Shown here: positions 33,501 through 41,962 of the stretch, in pieces
How the letters are laid out: each line of letters starts with the position of its first letter
Position numbering within the stretch: the first letter of the stretch is position 1
Assembly (NCBI RefSeq): GCF_014281965.1
Contig: NZ_JACFTB010000002.1
Span: forward strand, 496,001-560,000
Direction of reading: 5' to 3'
Source: Rhodococcus sp. BP22
Lineage (GTDB): Bacteria > Actinomycetota > Actinomycetes > Mycobacteriales > Mycobacteriaceae
DNA: 64,000 bases
Translations under genes and position numbers: made by a program
The notes under the pieces: generated by a model
Told to the model about the DNA's origin: nothing
The model's input: only the letters and a program-made list of their open reading frames with translations
The model's database searches: none

Positions 33501-33785
33501 GGAGAGAACGAGCGTGCCGGGCGGTGCGCTCTCGATCACGGCACATGGAATCGACGCGTCCACAGACAGCGGTGTGTAGGAAATCAACGGCGCTTCGACG
33601 GAGGCCAGCGTCCCGTTCTGCGGCCAGGTGATCGACGCCGAATCCTGGGTGACCGGCAACAGCGGTGTCAGGACCGCCGCAAGCACGGCGATCACGCCGG
33701 CGACGACGGCAACGACTCCGGCGGAGATGCGTGGCGACGATTTCCGAGAAGTCGGGTTCGGTGCGGTGGCTGCGGCGGTGGACAC
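30573..33785 (-). CDS. embC: Arabinosyltransferase, EmbC-like
   Basis: The 1070-residue protein starts at GTG 33785 and has the Emb architecture: N-terminal membrane anchor and jelly-roll domain, the catalytic loop GANTSDDGYLLTMARVSEHAG, a GT-C membrane core, and a C-terminal carbohydrate-binding domain (DWTVALGFPCQRPFDHKDG). The stretch GRIPGVALGPSRRIVGI and MMFTPTKWTHHFGVYAG are closest to EmbC as recalled, which in mycobacteria acts in lipoarabinomannan synthesis. A low-complexity insert (TSNSSGSSGTEGGTTEG) lies before the C-terminal domain. Only two Emb proteins are present, so the mycobacterial division of labour may not apply; the symbol is given by similarity. Confidence 0.88.
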   Translation of the reverse strand: MSTAAATAPNPTSRKSSPRISAGVVAVVAGVIAVLAAVLTPLLPVTQDSASITWPQNGTLASVEAPLISYTPLSVDASIPCAVIESAPPGTLVLSTTAPSAPDAQGVGLVVTRTEGGMQAVLRERVLLTVTNAQLASCSSVDINSTSTGSTASAPGTDATGVIDGDVRPQTVGVFTELQGTAPADLRVDIQIDSRFSSTPTLLKKLAMAAAVVFTIISLIALHRLDLRDGRRGRRFFPSHWLRITVVDGVVAGVLLLWHFIGANTSDDGYLLTMARVSEHAGYMANYYRWFGVPEAPFGMPYYDMLAAFAKVSTASPWMRLPALIAGLLCWAVISREVIPRLGRAVRSDKVAIWTAGLVFLAFWLPYDNGLRPEPVIALGALLTWCSIERAIATGRLLPAAVAVLIAAFSLAAGPTGLICVAALLAGGRPLVRVLISRARHVGWFPVLLPILASGVVIVAAIFADQTLSTVLEATRARAAVGPNVPWFEERTRWDSLMEITPDGSLARRFAVFAMILCVITTIVVMLRRNGRIPGVALGPSRRIVGIVIGALALMMFTPTKWTHHFGVYAGLAASLAAVAAIAVASATRDNPRNRTLFTAAVLFLTALAFTGSNGWWYVSSYGIPWFDKPPMILGKGFSTIFLGLTVLALLYAGWQHLRAPYRATTRSARFGVSALTVMSAFIVLFELASFVKGVVAQYPAYSVARSNLNALAGNSCSLANDVLVEQDPNEAMLTPIGSTLADSLAGEGTAGFAPDGIPTDLTADEEDVSQQSTRGFSDDTTTDQQTSNSSGSSGTEGGTTEGTGVNGSSVALPFGLDPSRTPILGSYGADTSEPATLTTEWFSLPAAPDGDFLAISAAGRIRSVDSDGIVASGQPLEVEYAAGDQVLGRVTPIDIGPQPSWRNLRVPLSEIPENADRIRLVATDSDISSDQWLAVTPPRIPRTVPLVDVIGSDTPVMLDWTVALGFPCQRPFDHKDGVAELPEYRILPDRSGAAAHSPVMDAFGGGPLGWQQLVLSAEVVPTYLRDDLDRDWGSLERFSPLDPSATPAELTVETVTRSGWESEGPIRVE

Positions 33786-33841
33786 GGTTTCCCATGCTAT
33801 TGCACGGTCACGCCGTCGCTCGTTTCGTGCAGGTCAGTGTG

Positions 33842-35647
33842 TCAGGGTGTGAGCGCACGCACGTCCCAGACCCACACCCCACCGTGCAACTGGGCTTGGG
33901 TGCCCAGGAGAGTGTCGACCGTCGCACGCAATGCCCTGTTGTTCTTCCCCGGTGGGAGCACGACTACGTCGGCGTTCCAGTAGTCCAGATCTTCGATGGC
34001 CTGTTTCTTCTGCTCGGCGGTGATGTCAGGGACCATGCCGGAGTTCTGTACCGAGCCCAGCAGAAGTGCGGTCTTTCGGTCGACGGCACCGTATTTCGCC
34101 TTCTTGTCTACGTGCTCGCTCGGTCCGACGAAGTAGCCCGCTGCCAGCGGGAAGCCCATCCCGGCATCTATCTGCCACAGCAGCGGACGGGCGTCCTCGG
34201 GTCGAGGTAGCGGGACGGTGACGATCGAACCGCCGTCGAGGTAGTCCCGCCATTCGCCGTCGGCGAAGAACGCTGGAGTCGGGGTTCTCTCCACCGCCTG
34301 CAACGGCATCGGGAACAACGGCACGAGAGCGAGCGCCAACGCGATGGACCACAGGCCCGGCAGGGGGCGAAGTCCGCGTCCGAATGCCTTGTCGGTGGCC
34401 AACACCAGGATCAGCGCGAGTGCAGGCACCGCGCCGAGGACGAATCGAGTTTCCAACACGGATTCGAGGAGTGTGGTCTCTGCGAACCACTTCCACGGAA
34501 GTTCGATTCCGGTGTCGTTCTTGCCGACGTACAGCACGGTCCCGAGCGAGAGGATGCCCATGACGATTGCGGTAGCGGCAGCTGCCCGCACTCGGGCGTC
34601 GCGCCACATCCACAGCGTCGCACCGAGACACAGTACGAGTAGTGGCCAACCGAGATAGGCGTTCTCCTCGGTGGCATTGATGCGCACATCCTGGCCCGGT
34701 GTCACCTTCCCGCCGATGGACTGCGTCGGGAACTGGAAGAGGGCTTTGGCGTCGTTGCCCATGTTGCCGTGCTCGATGAACGAGTAGCTCTGTGGACCGA
34801 AGAACTGCCACCACAGCGGAACAGCAACGAGTGCGACGGCGATCACGGCTGCGATCGGCAGGCTCTTGGCCGCGTTGACGACCGCGGACACGATTCTTCG
34901 AGGGTTGCCGAGGTAGAAGACGGCGACGAAGATTCCGAACGAGATCGCGAAGATCAGCAATGGTTCTTCACCGAGCAAGATTTGCAGCGCAACGACGAAC
35001 CCGAGGGCGATCGTCCGCTTTGCCGTCGGGCCGTCGTGCGCGATGCGGATAACCATCGAGGCGATCACCGGCAGCAGGAACAGGACGACGAAGTTCGGAT
35101 GACCGTTGGCGTGCGAGACCATGGCGGGGGCGAATCCGCAGAGTGCACCGCCCAAGGCGGATGCGCCGCGCGATGCGCCCAACCTGCGCGCAAACAGCCA
35201 ATACCAGGCATAGGCCGTACCGGCGAGACCGGCGGTGAGCCCGATTGCCCAGGTCACCGTGGGGCCGAACAGCAGAGTGATCGGCGCCAATGGGATCGAC
35301 AAACCGAACATCGCGGTGTTCGCCATCATGTTGACGCCCGCGGGGTAGTTCTGCAGATCACTCCACAGCGGGTTGTCGAGATGCGCGACCGAGTGCGCCG
35401 CAACGGAGAGGAACCACTCCCACATGGCCTGGTCCTGGCCGCTGTTGTAGAGGTATCCGTTGCCGAGGTTGCGCCATTGCCCCTGCATGACGAACAGCGC
35501 GAGGACCGCGAACAACGAGGCCGTGGCCACGTCGGCGCGGTCCATGCGCGAGATCAGCACAGTGCGTGCACGTGTCGAGATCGACCCGAGTTTCGACGCT
35601 GGGGCAGTCTGCGGCTGCTCGAGCACAGTCCGATCGGTGTTTGTCAT
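33842..35647 (-). CDS. Polytopic GT-C-like membrane protein between aftA and embC
   Basis: The 601-residue protein is read from ATG 35647 (MTNTDRTVLEQPQTAPASK); upstream in-frame codons overlap aftA and are not homologous-looking. An N-terminal membrane segment (TASLFAVLALFVMQ) is followed by a loop with GYLYNSGQDQAMWEWFLS and HLDNPLWSDLQNYPAGVNMM, the layout of a GT-C first external loop, then ten or more hydrophobic segments and a soluble C-terminus (DLDYWNADVVVLPPGKNN). It lies 35 bp after aftA and 56 bp before embC in the same orientation, so it is probably co-transcribed. No equivalent sits here in M. tuberculosis. A DPA-dependent or other polyprenyl-sugar transferase role is inferred from context only. 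Confidence 0.72.
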   Translation of the reverse strand: MTNTDRTVLEQPQTAPASKLGSISTRARTVLISRMDRADVATASLFAVLALFVMQGQWRNLGNGYLYNSGQDQAMWEWFLSVAAHSVAHLDNPLWSDLQNYPAGVNMMANTAMFGLSIPLAPITLLFGPTVTWAIGLTAGLAGTAYAWYWLFARRLGASRGASALGGALCGFAPAMVSHANGHPNFVVLFLLPVIASMVIRIAHDGPTAKRTIALGFVVALQILLGEEPLLIFAISFGIFVAVFYLGNPRRIVSAVVNAAKSLPIAAVIAVALVAVPLWWQFFGPQSYSFIEHGNMGNDAKALFQFPTQSIGGKVTPGQDVRINATEENAYLGWPLLVLCLGATLWMWRDARVRAAAATAIVMGILSLGTVLYVGKNDTGIELPWKWFAETTLLESVLETRFVLGAVPALALILVLATDKAFGRGLRPLPGLWSIALALALVPLFPMPLQAVERTPTPAFFADGEWRDYLDGGSIVTVPLPRPEDARPLLWQIDAGMGFPLAAGYFVGPSEHVDKKAKYGAVDRKTALLLGSVQNSGMVPDITAEQKKQAIEDLDYWNADVVVLPPGKNNRALRATVDTLLGTQAQLHGGVWVWDVRALTP

Positions 35648-35682
35648 CGCGCTGCACGTTACGTGAACGTTATGTGATTCCT

Positions 35683-37659
35683 CTAGGCGTTGCGGGTGAC
35701 CAGGGCAAACGGACCGATGTCGGTAACGGTGAACCGCTGATCCTCGAACAACGATTCGTTGAAAGTGACGGTGTAGCGGCGCACGTTCGGATCGTTCGGG
35801 TACACGTCCTCGGCCAACCGAAGGGTGTAGCCCTCTCCTCCGCGCCGGAACAGGAACGCATCCGGCGCCGCCCATGCGCTGCCGTCCATGGCCGCGATCA
35901 GTTCGTCCGGAGTCACGAGAGTCGCCCAGTCTCCGATAGCTGCAGCGCGCTCGTCGAACTGGGCGAGCGGATTCGCATAGTGCGAGGTCAGTCCCTGGAA
36001 TCCGAAGTACGGGTAGTAGCTCAGGAACGACGTGTCGGCGGTCAATACGATCGTCTCGTCCCGGGGCCTGCCGGTTTGCTCGCGGATGGCAGTGTCGACT
36101 TCGCTGTAGTACGACACCGCGCTCGGCGGACGCTTGTCGGCGCGCACGCCGTCACCGTCGGTATCGGAGTAGGCGACGGTGATCTCGGTCTGCAAGATCT
36201 GCGGAATGCTCTGTGCGAAAGCCATTGCCCCGACGGCTGCGATCACGACAGCCGCAATCTTGAACCGTGACGGTTCGTTGATCGCCTGGTAGATCGCCTT
36301 CGTTCCTTCGAGGAATCCGAAAACGCCTGCTGCGCCCAGTAATACGATCAGGACGGCTTCGAGCCGGAACGACAACAGTGTCGTGCCCGCTACTGTGGCG
36401 GCCATCGACAGAAGCGTCCACAGATAGACCGCGACGACGCCGATGCCCAACGCCTGGGCGCGACGCGAAGACGCCGCCCGCACCGCGAGCCACACCGTCC
36501 CCGCAAGGCACAGTGCACCGACCAACGAGAACTGCAACATCGGAAACGGCAGGGTGGCACCGGCTTCCGGAAGGTAGTGCAGAGCGGTACCCGACGTCGA
36601 CGGCGTCCCGGTCAGAGCGTCCGCCAGATAGGGGAGCCACACGGTCAGCGCAACGAGACCGGAGATAGCCGCGATGGCGACGAGTCGGACTGCAACAGGA
36701 ATCGCCGCGCGCCAGCTCTTTTGGGCCCTGATACCCACGATCGCCGAGACGACGGCCATCAACGTGACCGCGAACGCGGCCAAGCCCAGGTAAAGCGTGT
36801 AGAAAGTGGCGGCCAGGCCGAGGAACAGGCCGGTGCCCACCACCGCTCCCCATCCCCAGGAGCCCAGTGATCGCTGGGGTTCGCCCGCACCCCCCGACCG
36901 CTTCAATGGTCCATTCATACGATCAGATGGCTCGAGGGCGCCATTCAAGCGCCCGCCGACACCGGCAACCACCGGTCTGTTCAGCGCACCCCAGGCCAAC
37001 AGGAGTGCAGGCGCGATCAGCAGAGCGATGACGGCGCTGTATGCCTCGGGAGATGCATAGGCCACGACCAGTGCAGTGGTCACTGCGCTGACGGCGACAG
37101 CCCAGTCGACCCTCACGAGTGCTTTCCACAGCGTGAATGCCAGCACCGCGGTGACGGCGAGGAATCCGATTGCGAACGGCTTGAACACTTCCCAGCCATC
37201 CATACCGAGCAGGTTCCCGACGCGTCCGCCCAGCCAGAACCATCCCGCGGGGTAGAAGGGCGGGATGTCCGCGTACGTCATATCGCGGAGCGCGGCCGAA
37301 TCGGTGAGCCGCGTCAGGTATTCGGTACGGAACTCCTGGTCGACGGAGACGCCGAACAAGTACAGCTTGGTTGCGGCCAGCGGCATTCCGAGGGTGATCG
37401 TCACGAATCCGGACAGTCCGACCCACGTCAGCGACTTCGCCAACCATCCAAGCTTTCCTCGACGGTAGAGCGCGATGGCCACTGCGAACGCGATGGCGCA
37501 GGCGACTTGGCCGAGCGTCGTCACGGCGCGAGTGACGTTGGACGAGTTGAATGCCGGCCACTCGACGAGTGAGAAGGCATACAGCCCGACCGTCGCAACA
37601 ATTGCTGCGACGAGAGCGGCCAGTACGCCTTCGAAGGCCGTGCCGAGCGCTCGCCTCAT
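35683..37659 (-). CDS. aftA: Galactan 5-O-arabinofuranosyltransferase AftA
   Basis: The 658-residue GT-C protein starts at ATG 37659, directly after the dprE2 stop. The first external loop contains FGVSVDQEFRTEYLTRLTDS, with the Asp-Gln-Glu typical of AftA, and MTYADIPPFYPAGWFWLGGR. The C-terminal soluble domain includes YFGFQGLTSHYANPL and the ending FTVTDIGPFALVTRN. AftA adds the first arabinofuranose to galactan. The membrane loop near residues 235-255 (LNGALEPSDRMNGPLKR) is encoded by an intragenic copy of the dispersed palindromic repeat, read in frame. Orthologue of Rv3792. Confidence 0.92.
   Translation of the reverse strand: MRRALGTAFEGVLAALVAAIVATVGLYAFSLVEWPAFNSSNVTRAVTTLGQVACAIAFAVAIALYRRGKLGWLAKSLTWVGLSGFVTITLGMPLAATKLYLFGVSVDQEFRTEYLTRLTDSAALRDMTYADIPPFYPAGWFWLGGRVGNLLGMDGWEVFKPFAIGFLAVTAVLAFTLWKALVRVDWAVAVSAVTTALVVAYASPEAYSAVIALLIAPALLLAWGALNRPVVAGVGGRLNGALEPSDRMNGPLKRSGGAGEPQRSLGSWGWGAVVGTGLFLGLAATFYTLYLGLAAFAVTLMAVVSAIVGIRAQKSWRAAIPVAVRLVAIAAISGLVALTVWLPYLADALTGTPSTSGTALHYLPEAGATLPFPMLQFSLVGALCLAGTVWLAVRAASSRRAQALGIGVVAVYLWTLLSMAATVAGTTLLSFRLEAVLIVLLGAAGVFGFLEGTKAIYQAINEPSRFKIAAVVIAAVGAMAFAQSIPQILQTEITVAYSDTDGDGVRADKRPPSAVSYYSEVDTAIREQTGRPRDETIVLTADTSFLSYYPYFGFQGLTSHYANPLAQFDERAAAIGDWATLVTPDELIAAMDGSAWAAPDAFLFRRGGEGYTLRLAEDVYPNDPNVRRYTVTFNESLFEDQRFTVTDIGPFALVTRNA
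36899..36951 (+). repeat. Dispersed palindromic repeat, copy 4, inside aftA
   Basis: This 53-bp element (CGCTTCAATGG ... CGCCATTCAAGCG around CATACGATCAGATGGCT) lies in the aftA coding sequence without breaking the frame. It encodes a charged loop segment between two membrane segments of AftA. The arms are better inverted repeats here than in the intergenic copies. Confidence 0.88.
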
Positions 37660-38424
37660 CTAGATGGGGAGCTTGCGGAAGATCGGCCGCGGTACGTGCC
37701 GCAGAACCATCATCACCAGACGCCACGGTGCCGGCGTCCAGATGAGCTCCTTGCCCTTTTGTGAAGCGTTCACCGCCAGCTTGGCGATGACCTCCTTGTC
37801 GACGGTCATCGGCGCTTCCTTGACGTGCGCGCTGAACTTGGTGCGCACCATGCCAGGACGAACGACCGTGACGCGAGGCCCGAACTCGCGCAGCGCTTCT
37901 CCGAGGCCGAGGTAGAAGCCGTCGAGTCCGGCCTTGGTGGAGCCGTAAACAAAGTTGGACCGGCGAACCCGCTCACCTGCCACCGAGGACATGACGATGA
38001 TGCGGCCGTAGGCCTGTGCTTTCATCTTCTCGCCCAGCAGTACACCGACCGAAACCGATGCCGTGTAGTTGATGTTCGCGGCGAGTACTGCCTTGCGCTG
38101 GTCCTGCCACAGTTCCTCGGCGTCGAAATCCACCGCGAAAGCGACGATTGCGACGTCGACATCGCCCTTGGACCAGGCTTCGTCGATGACCTTCGGGTGT
38201 GACGCAGTGTCGAGCGCATCGAAATCGATGACGTCCACGGACTTTGCGCCCTTGGCGGTCAGCTGCGCTACGGCACTGTCACGAAGGGGGTCGTTCGGCA
38301 GTGCGGCAAGAATGACGCGCGCCGGTGACTTCGACAGGTACTCCTCGGTGATCGCGAGGCCGATCTCGCTTGTTCCGCCGAGTACGAGAATGGTCTGTGG
38401 GTTACCCACAGCGTCGATCGTCAC
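37660..38424 (-). CDS. dprE2: Decaprenylphosphoryl-2-keto-ribose reductase DprE2
   Basis: The 254-residue short-chain dehydrogenase starts at GTG 38424, overlapping the dprE1 stop (GTGA). NAD(P)-binding [15 protein letters not shown] lies near residue 12-26. The catalytic motif is split as SSVAGER with YGSTKAG (YxxxK). The C-terminus [26 protein letters not shown] is nearly that of mycobacterial DprE2. It reduces the 2-keto intermediate to decaprenylphosphoryl arabinose, the sole donor for AftA, Emb and AftB. Its length equals Rv3791. Confidence 0.95.
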   Translation of the reverse strand: MTIDAVGNPQTILVLGGTSEIGLAITEEYLSKSPARVILAALPNDPLRDSAVAQLTAKGAKSVDVIDFDALDTASHPKVIDEAWSKGDVDVAIVAFAVDFDAEELWQDQRKAVLAANINYTASVSVGVLLGEKMKAQAYGRIIVMSSVAGERVRRSNFVYGSTKAGLDGFYLGLGEALREFGPRVTVVRPGMVRTKFSAHVKEAPMTVDKEVIAKLAVNASQKGKELIWTPAPWRLVMMVLRHVPRPIFRKLPI

Positions 38425-39872
38425 AACAATTCCAACCTTCTGGCCATATCGGAGGCGAAAACGCCTGTGGGGTCGACGGATCGGCGGACCTTGATCCACT
38501 CGTCGATCCGGGGGTACATCGCGTGGAAGGTCTCGGCACTAGTGCGTGAGTCCTTCGCTGTGTAGAGGCGTCCGCCGAATTCGAGGACGCGCTTGTCGAG
38601 TTCTCGAACGAACTCGCCCAAGCCTGCCTTGATCGGGAAGTCGACGCAGATGTTCCAGCCCGGGATCGGGAAGCTCAGTGGCGCTTCGTTTCCCGGTCCG
38701 AACAGTTTGAAGACATTGAGGAAGGAGTAGTGCCCCGACTTCTGAATATCGACGATGATCTTCTTGAATTCGTCTACGGCCTCCGGCGGCACCACGAACT
38801 GGTACTGCAGGAACCCGTTCGAACCGTACGCACGATTCCACTCACCGAACATGTCGAGTGGGTGGTAGAACGCCGTGAGGTTCTGAACCTTGTTCCGGTA
38901 GTTGCCTGCCTTGAGGTACCACGCCTGGCCGACAGCGCCCAGCGTGAACTTGTTGGCCAGCCCGTTGGGGAACACGTCGGGGAACGTCAGCAGCGGCTTC
39001 GCGTTGAATCGAAGCGGATCCTTCTGCAATTTCTCGGGCAGCTGATCGAGCCTCGCCAAGGACCCACGCGACACGGCGGCACGACCGAGCTTCGGTGGTG
39101 CCGCGATGGCGTCGAACCATGCGCTCGAGTAGTCGTAGTTGTTCTCGCTGCCGTCACTGTGCAGGGCGATGGTTTCGTCGAGGTTCCGGGTGACGTCACC
39201 GTCGGCGATGAAGTAGGCCGTCTCGGTCGGCGTCATCTCGATGGTTGCGCGCAGGATGATCCCGGTGAGGCCGTTGCCGCCGACTGTGGCCCAGAACAGC
39301 TTGGCGTTCTCACCGGACGGGGTGAGGTGTCGGATCTCGCCGTCGGCGGTGAGCAGTTCCATCGAGCGCACGTGATTGCCGAAACTACCGGCACTGTGAT
39401 GGTTCTTACCGTGGATATCCGTGCCGATCGCACCACCGATGGTGACCTGGCGCGTCCCGGGCAACACCGGAACCCACAGGCCGAATGGCAGTGCTGCGCG
39501 CATCAGCTGGTCGAGACTGACGCCGCCGTCCACGTCGACGATACGAGTTCCAGCGTCGATGCTGTGGATGCCGTTGAGCGCCGTCATGTCGATGACGAGG
39601 CCGCCCGAGTTCTGTGCATTGTCGCCGTACGAGCGGCCCAAACCACGCGCAATGACGCCGCGGCGCAGGTGAGAGGGTTTGCTGTCGTTTTGCTCTGCGA
39701 CTTGTTTGACCGCGCTCGCGATGAGCTCCAGGTCGGAAGTCGAGAGCACCTCACCGGTGGATGGCGAGGTTCGGCCCCATCCGGAAAGCGTGCGGGTCTG
39801 CGTGGGTAGCGGCGCAGTGTTCCCGGCCTGTGGTTCCAGGGGGAAGAGTGCGTCGTCGGCTGTCGTGGACAT
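38421..39872 (-). CDS. dprE1: Decaprenylphosphoryl-beta-D-ribose 2'-oxidase DprE1
   Basis: The 483-residue FAD-linked oxidase has [16 protein letters not shown] and [23 protein letters not shown] (in parts) as its flavin-binding region. The substrate domain carries GWNICVDFP, in which Cys409 corresponds to the Cys387 of M. tuberculosis DprE1 targeted by benzothiazinones. It oxidises decaprenylphosphoryl ribose and works with DprE2. It is the first gene of the operon dprE1-dprE2-aftA-GT-C-embC-embB and is divergent from gtrA; only about 70 bp separate the two starts, which must hold both promoters. Confidence 0.96.
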   Translation of the reverse strand: MSTTADDALFPLEPQAGNTAPLPTQTRTLSGWGRTSPSTGEVLSTSDLELIASAVKQVAEQNDSKPSHLRRGVIARGLGRSYGDNAQNSGGLVIDMTALNGIHSIDAGTRIVDVDGGVSLDQLMRAALPFGLWVPVLPGTRQVTIGGAIGTDIHGKNHHSAGSFGNHVRSMELLTADGEIRHLTPSGENAKLFWATVGGNGLTGIILRATIEMTPTETAYFIADGDVTRNLDETIALHSDGSENNYDYSSAWFDAIAAPPKLGRAAVSRGSLARLDQLPEKLQKDPLRFNAKPLLTFPDVFPNGLANKFTLGAVGQAWYLKAGNYRNKVQNLTAFYHPLDMFGEWNRAYGSNGFLQYQFVVPPEAVDEFKKIIVDIQKSGHYSFLNVFKLFGPGNEAPLSFPIPGWNICVDFPIKAGLGEFVRELDKRVLEFGGRLYTAKDSRTSAETFHAMYPRIDEWIKVRRSVDPTGVFASDMARRLELL

Positions 39873-39944
39873 CGGTCTAGAGGGTACTCGGTCATCCGGG
39901 TCGCTTCACAGGCTGCGCTCGTGTCAATGAGACAGCTAGTGTGG

Positions 39945-40439
39945 ATGATCGTGCCCACACCCGACGACTGGTCAGCCGAAGACGAGGAACTCCAGCATCA
40001 CGTTCCGCTTCCCGTCGAGCTGCCGCTGACCGAGAACATCGCCGACGATGCCTTGGACCTCAAGACCCAGGTAATCCGCTTCTTGGCGACGGGAGTGCTG
40101 TCGGCAATCTTCGATTTCTCCATCACCATCGCCTTGCAGTACGGCCTCGACTTCCAACTGTCGATCGCCAAAGCTGTCGGATTCGTCGTGGGTACGACGG
40201 TGGCTTACCTGATAAACCGGCGTTGGACGTTCCGCGCGGCACCTTCGCGCGCCCGATTCATTGCGGTGGTCGCGCTCTACGCCGCGACCTTCGGTGTGCA
40301 GAACGCCCTGTACACCGTCTTCGGGCATATTTGGCCAGAGACGATCCTGTACAGCGCCGCGGCGTTCGTCATCGCTCAGGGGACCGCGACGGTCATCAAC
40401 TTCATCGTCCAGCGCACGGTGATCTTCAAGATCCGCTGA
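39945..40439 (+). CDS. GtrA-family membrane protein (Rv3789-like)
   Basis: The protein is about 164 residues from ATG 39945; GTG 39921 and GTG 39951 are alternatives. After an acidic cytoplasmic N-terminus it has four membrane segments: FLATGVLSAIFDFSITIAL, AKAVGFVVGTTVAYLIN, ARFIAVVALYAATFGVQN and AAFVIAQGTATVINF. NRRWTF and VQRTVIF match the GtrA family. The adjacency to dprE1 is as in M. tuberculosis, where Rv3789 has been proposed as a DPA flippase or as an anchor recruiting AftA. Its stop lies 10 bp from the convergent rmlC stop. Confidence 0.9.
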   Translation: MIVPTPDDWSAEDEELQHHVPLPVELPLTENIADDALDLKTQVIRFLATGVLSAIFDFSITIALQYGLDFQLSIAKAVGFVVGTTVAYLINRRWTFRAAPSRARFIAVVALYAATFGVQNALYTVFGHIWPETILYSAAAFVIAQGTATVINFIVQRTVIFKIR

Positions 40440-40449
40440 TCGTCTGCGC

Positions 40450-41037
40450 TCAGCTTGTGTAGGTCGGCAGGTATCCGGCGTCGATGGCCTGCGCGAGTGA
40501 GGGTGCAGCTTTGTCTTTGTCGGAGAGCTGGTACTCGAGCGGTGAGCCGTCGCGAGCGAGGGTGGGCCAGTCGATCGCCAGATCGGGATCGAGCGGATTC
40601 ATGTCGCGATCCAGGCTCGGGGTGTATTCGATCGAGCACAGGTACATCACCGTCGAGCCGTCTTCGAGCGACAAGATCGCATGCCCGAGGCCTTCCGGGA
40701 GATACACCGCACGACGATCGACGTCGTCGATCAGCACGCTGTCCCATGTCCCGAATGTCGGCGACCCGACCCGCAGGTCGACGATCACATCCAGAAACGC
40801 ACCTTTGGTGCAGGTGACGTACTTCGCCTGACCGGGAGGGGTGTCGGTGAAGTGGATGCCGCGCAGCACCCCGGCTGCCGAGACCGAGCAGTTCGCCTGC
40901 GCCAACTCCAACGGCCGCCCGACGGCCTGTTCGAAGTCCGAAGATTTGAACCATTCGAAGAACACGCCACGATCGTCACCGAACTGACGCGGGGTGAATT
41001 CGAAGGCACCGGGGATTTTCAATTCACGAAAGCTCAT
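40450..41037 (-). CDS. rmlC: dTDP-4-dehydrorhamnose 3,5-epimerase
   Basis: The 195-residue cupin starts at ATG 41037 (MSFRELKIPGAFEF). It shows FGDDRGVFFEWF, the substrate motif AGVLRGIHFTDTPPGQAKYVT (in two parts) with the catalytic His, YLPEGLGHAILSLED and MYLCSIEYTPSLDRDMNP. It converts dTDP-4-keto-6-deoxyglucose to the lyxo epimer on the way to dTDP-rhamnose, the rhamnose donor for the arabinogalactan linker. It lies 11 bp after rmlA in the same orientation. Confidence 0.93.
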   Translation of the reverse strand: MSFRELKIPGAFEFTPRQFGDDRGVFFEWFKSSDFEQAVGRPLELAQANCSVSAAGVLRGIHFTDTPPGQAKYVTCTKGAFLDVIVDLRVGSPTFGTWDSVLIDDVDRRAVYLPEGLGHAILSLEDGSTVMYLCSIEYTPSLDRDMNPLDPDLAIDWPTLARDGSPLEYQLSDKDKAAPSLAQAIDAGYLPTYTS

Positions 41038-41048
41038 CTGCAGATCCT

Positions 41049-41918
41049 CTACTTGCCGCGATCGACGAGGTCGAGCAGGTATTGCCCGTACCCGGACTTG
41101 ACGAGCTTGGTTGCCCGCTCCCGCAGCTGATCGTCGGTGATGAATCCCCGACGCCACGAAACCTCTTCCGGTGAACCAATTTTCAGGCCCTGCCGTTGCT
41201 CGATGGTGCGCACATAATTGGAAGCATCCAGTAGCGAATCGAAGGTGCCGGTATCGAGCCATGCCGTCCCGCGGGGCAACACTTCCACGGCAAGACGCCC
41301 AGCGTCGAGGTAGTGCCGGTTGACGTCGGTGATCTCGTATTCGCCCCGCGCCGACGGCTGAAGATCGCGGGCGATGGCGAGCACGTCGTTGTCGTAGAAG
41401 TACAGGCCGGGGACGGAGAAGTTCGACTTCGGGACCTTCGGCTTCTCTTCCAACGAGATCGCCTTGCCGGCGGCGTCGAACTCGATGACGCCGTATGCGC
41501 TGGGATCTTTCACCTCGTAAGCGAAGACTGCTCCGCCGTCGATGTCATCGAATCGGCCGAGTTGCGAGCCCAGTCCGGGGCCGTAGAAAATGTTGTCGCC
41601 GAGCACCAAAGCGGCACTGTCGGAGCCGATATGCTCCGCTCCGAGGACGAACGCTTGAGCGAGGCCGTTCGGCTCGTGCTGAACCTTGTAGGTCAGGTTG
41701 ATGCCGAACTGGGAGCCGTCACCGAGCAGACGTTGGAACTGCTGCGAATCCTGTTCGGTGGTGATAATCAGAATGTCGCGGATATTGGCCAGAATCAGTG
41801 TCGAGAGTGGGTAGTAGATCATCGGCTTGTCGTACACCGGCACCAACTGCTTGCTGATGCCCATCGTGATCGGATGAAGACGCGACCCGGTACCGCCCGC
41901 CAGAACAATTCCACGCAT
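41049..41918 (-). CDS. rmlA: Glucose-1-phosphate thymidylyltransferase
   Basis: The 289-residue nucleotidyltransferase begins with [20 protein letters not shown], the nucleotide-binding signature. [35 protein letters not shown] and [16 protein letters not shown] are all typical of RmlA. It makes dTDP-glucose from dTTP and glucose-1-phosphate, the first step of dTDP-rhamnose synthesis. It forms a pair with rmlC; rmlB lies about 2.4 kb away on the opposite strand beyond a three-gene insertion, and rmlD is not in the window. Confidence 0.95.
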   Translation of the reverse strand: MRGIVLAGGTGSRLHPITMGISKQLVPVYDKPMIYYPLSTLILANIRDILIITTEQDSQQFQRLLGDGSQFGINLTYKVQHEPNGLAQAFVLGAEHIGSDSAALVLGDNIFYGPGLGSQLGRFDDIDGGAVFAYEVKDPSAYGVIEFDAAGKAISLEEKPKVPKSNFSVPGLYFYDNDVLAIARDLQPSARGEYEITDVNRHYLDAGRLAVEVLPRGTAWLDTGTFDSLLDASNYVRTIEQRQGLKIGSPEEVSWRRGFITDDQLRERATKLVKSGYGQYLLDLVDRGK

Positions 41919-41962
41919 ATTCGGAAGTCTCGCAGATCAAGAAGGTAATCGCGCGCCCGCGG

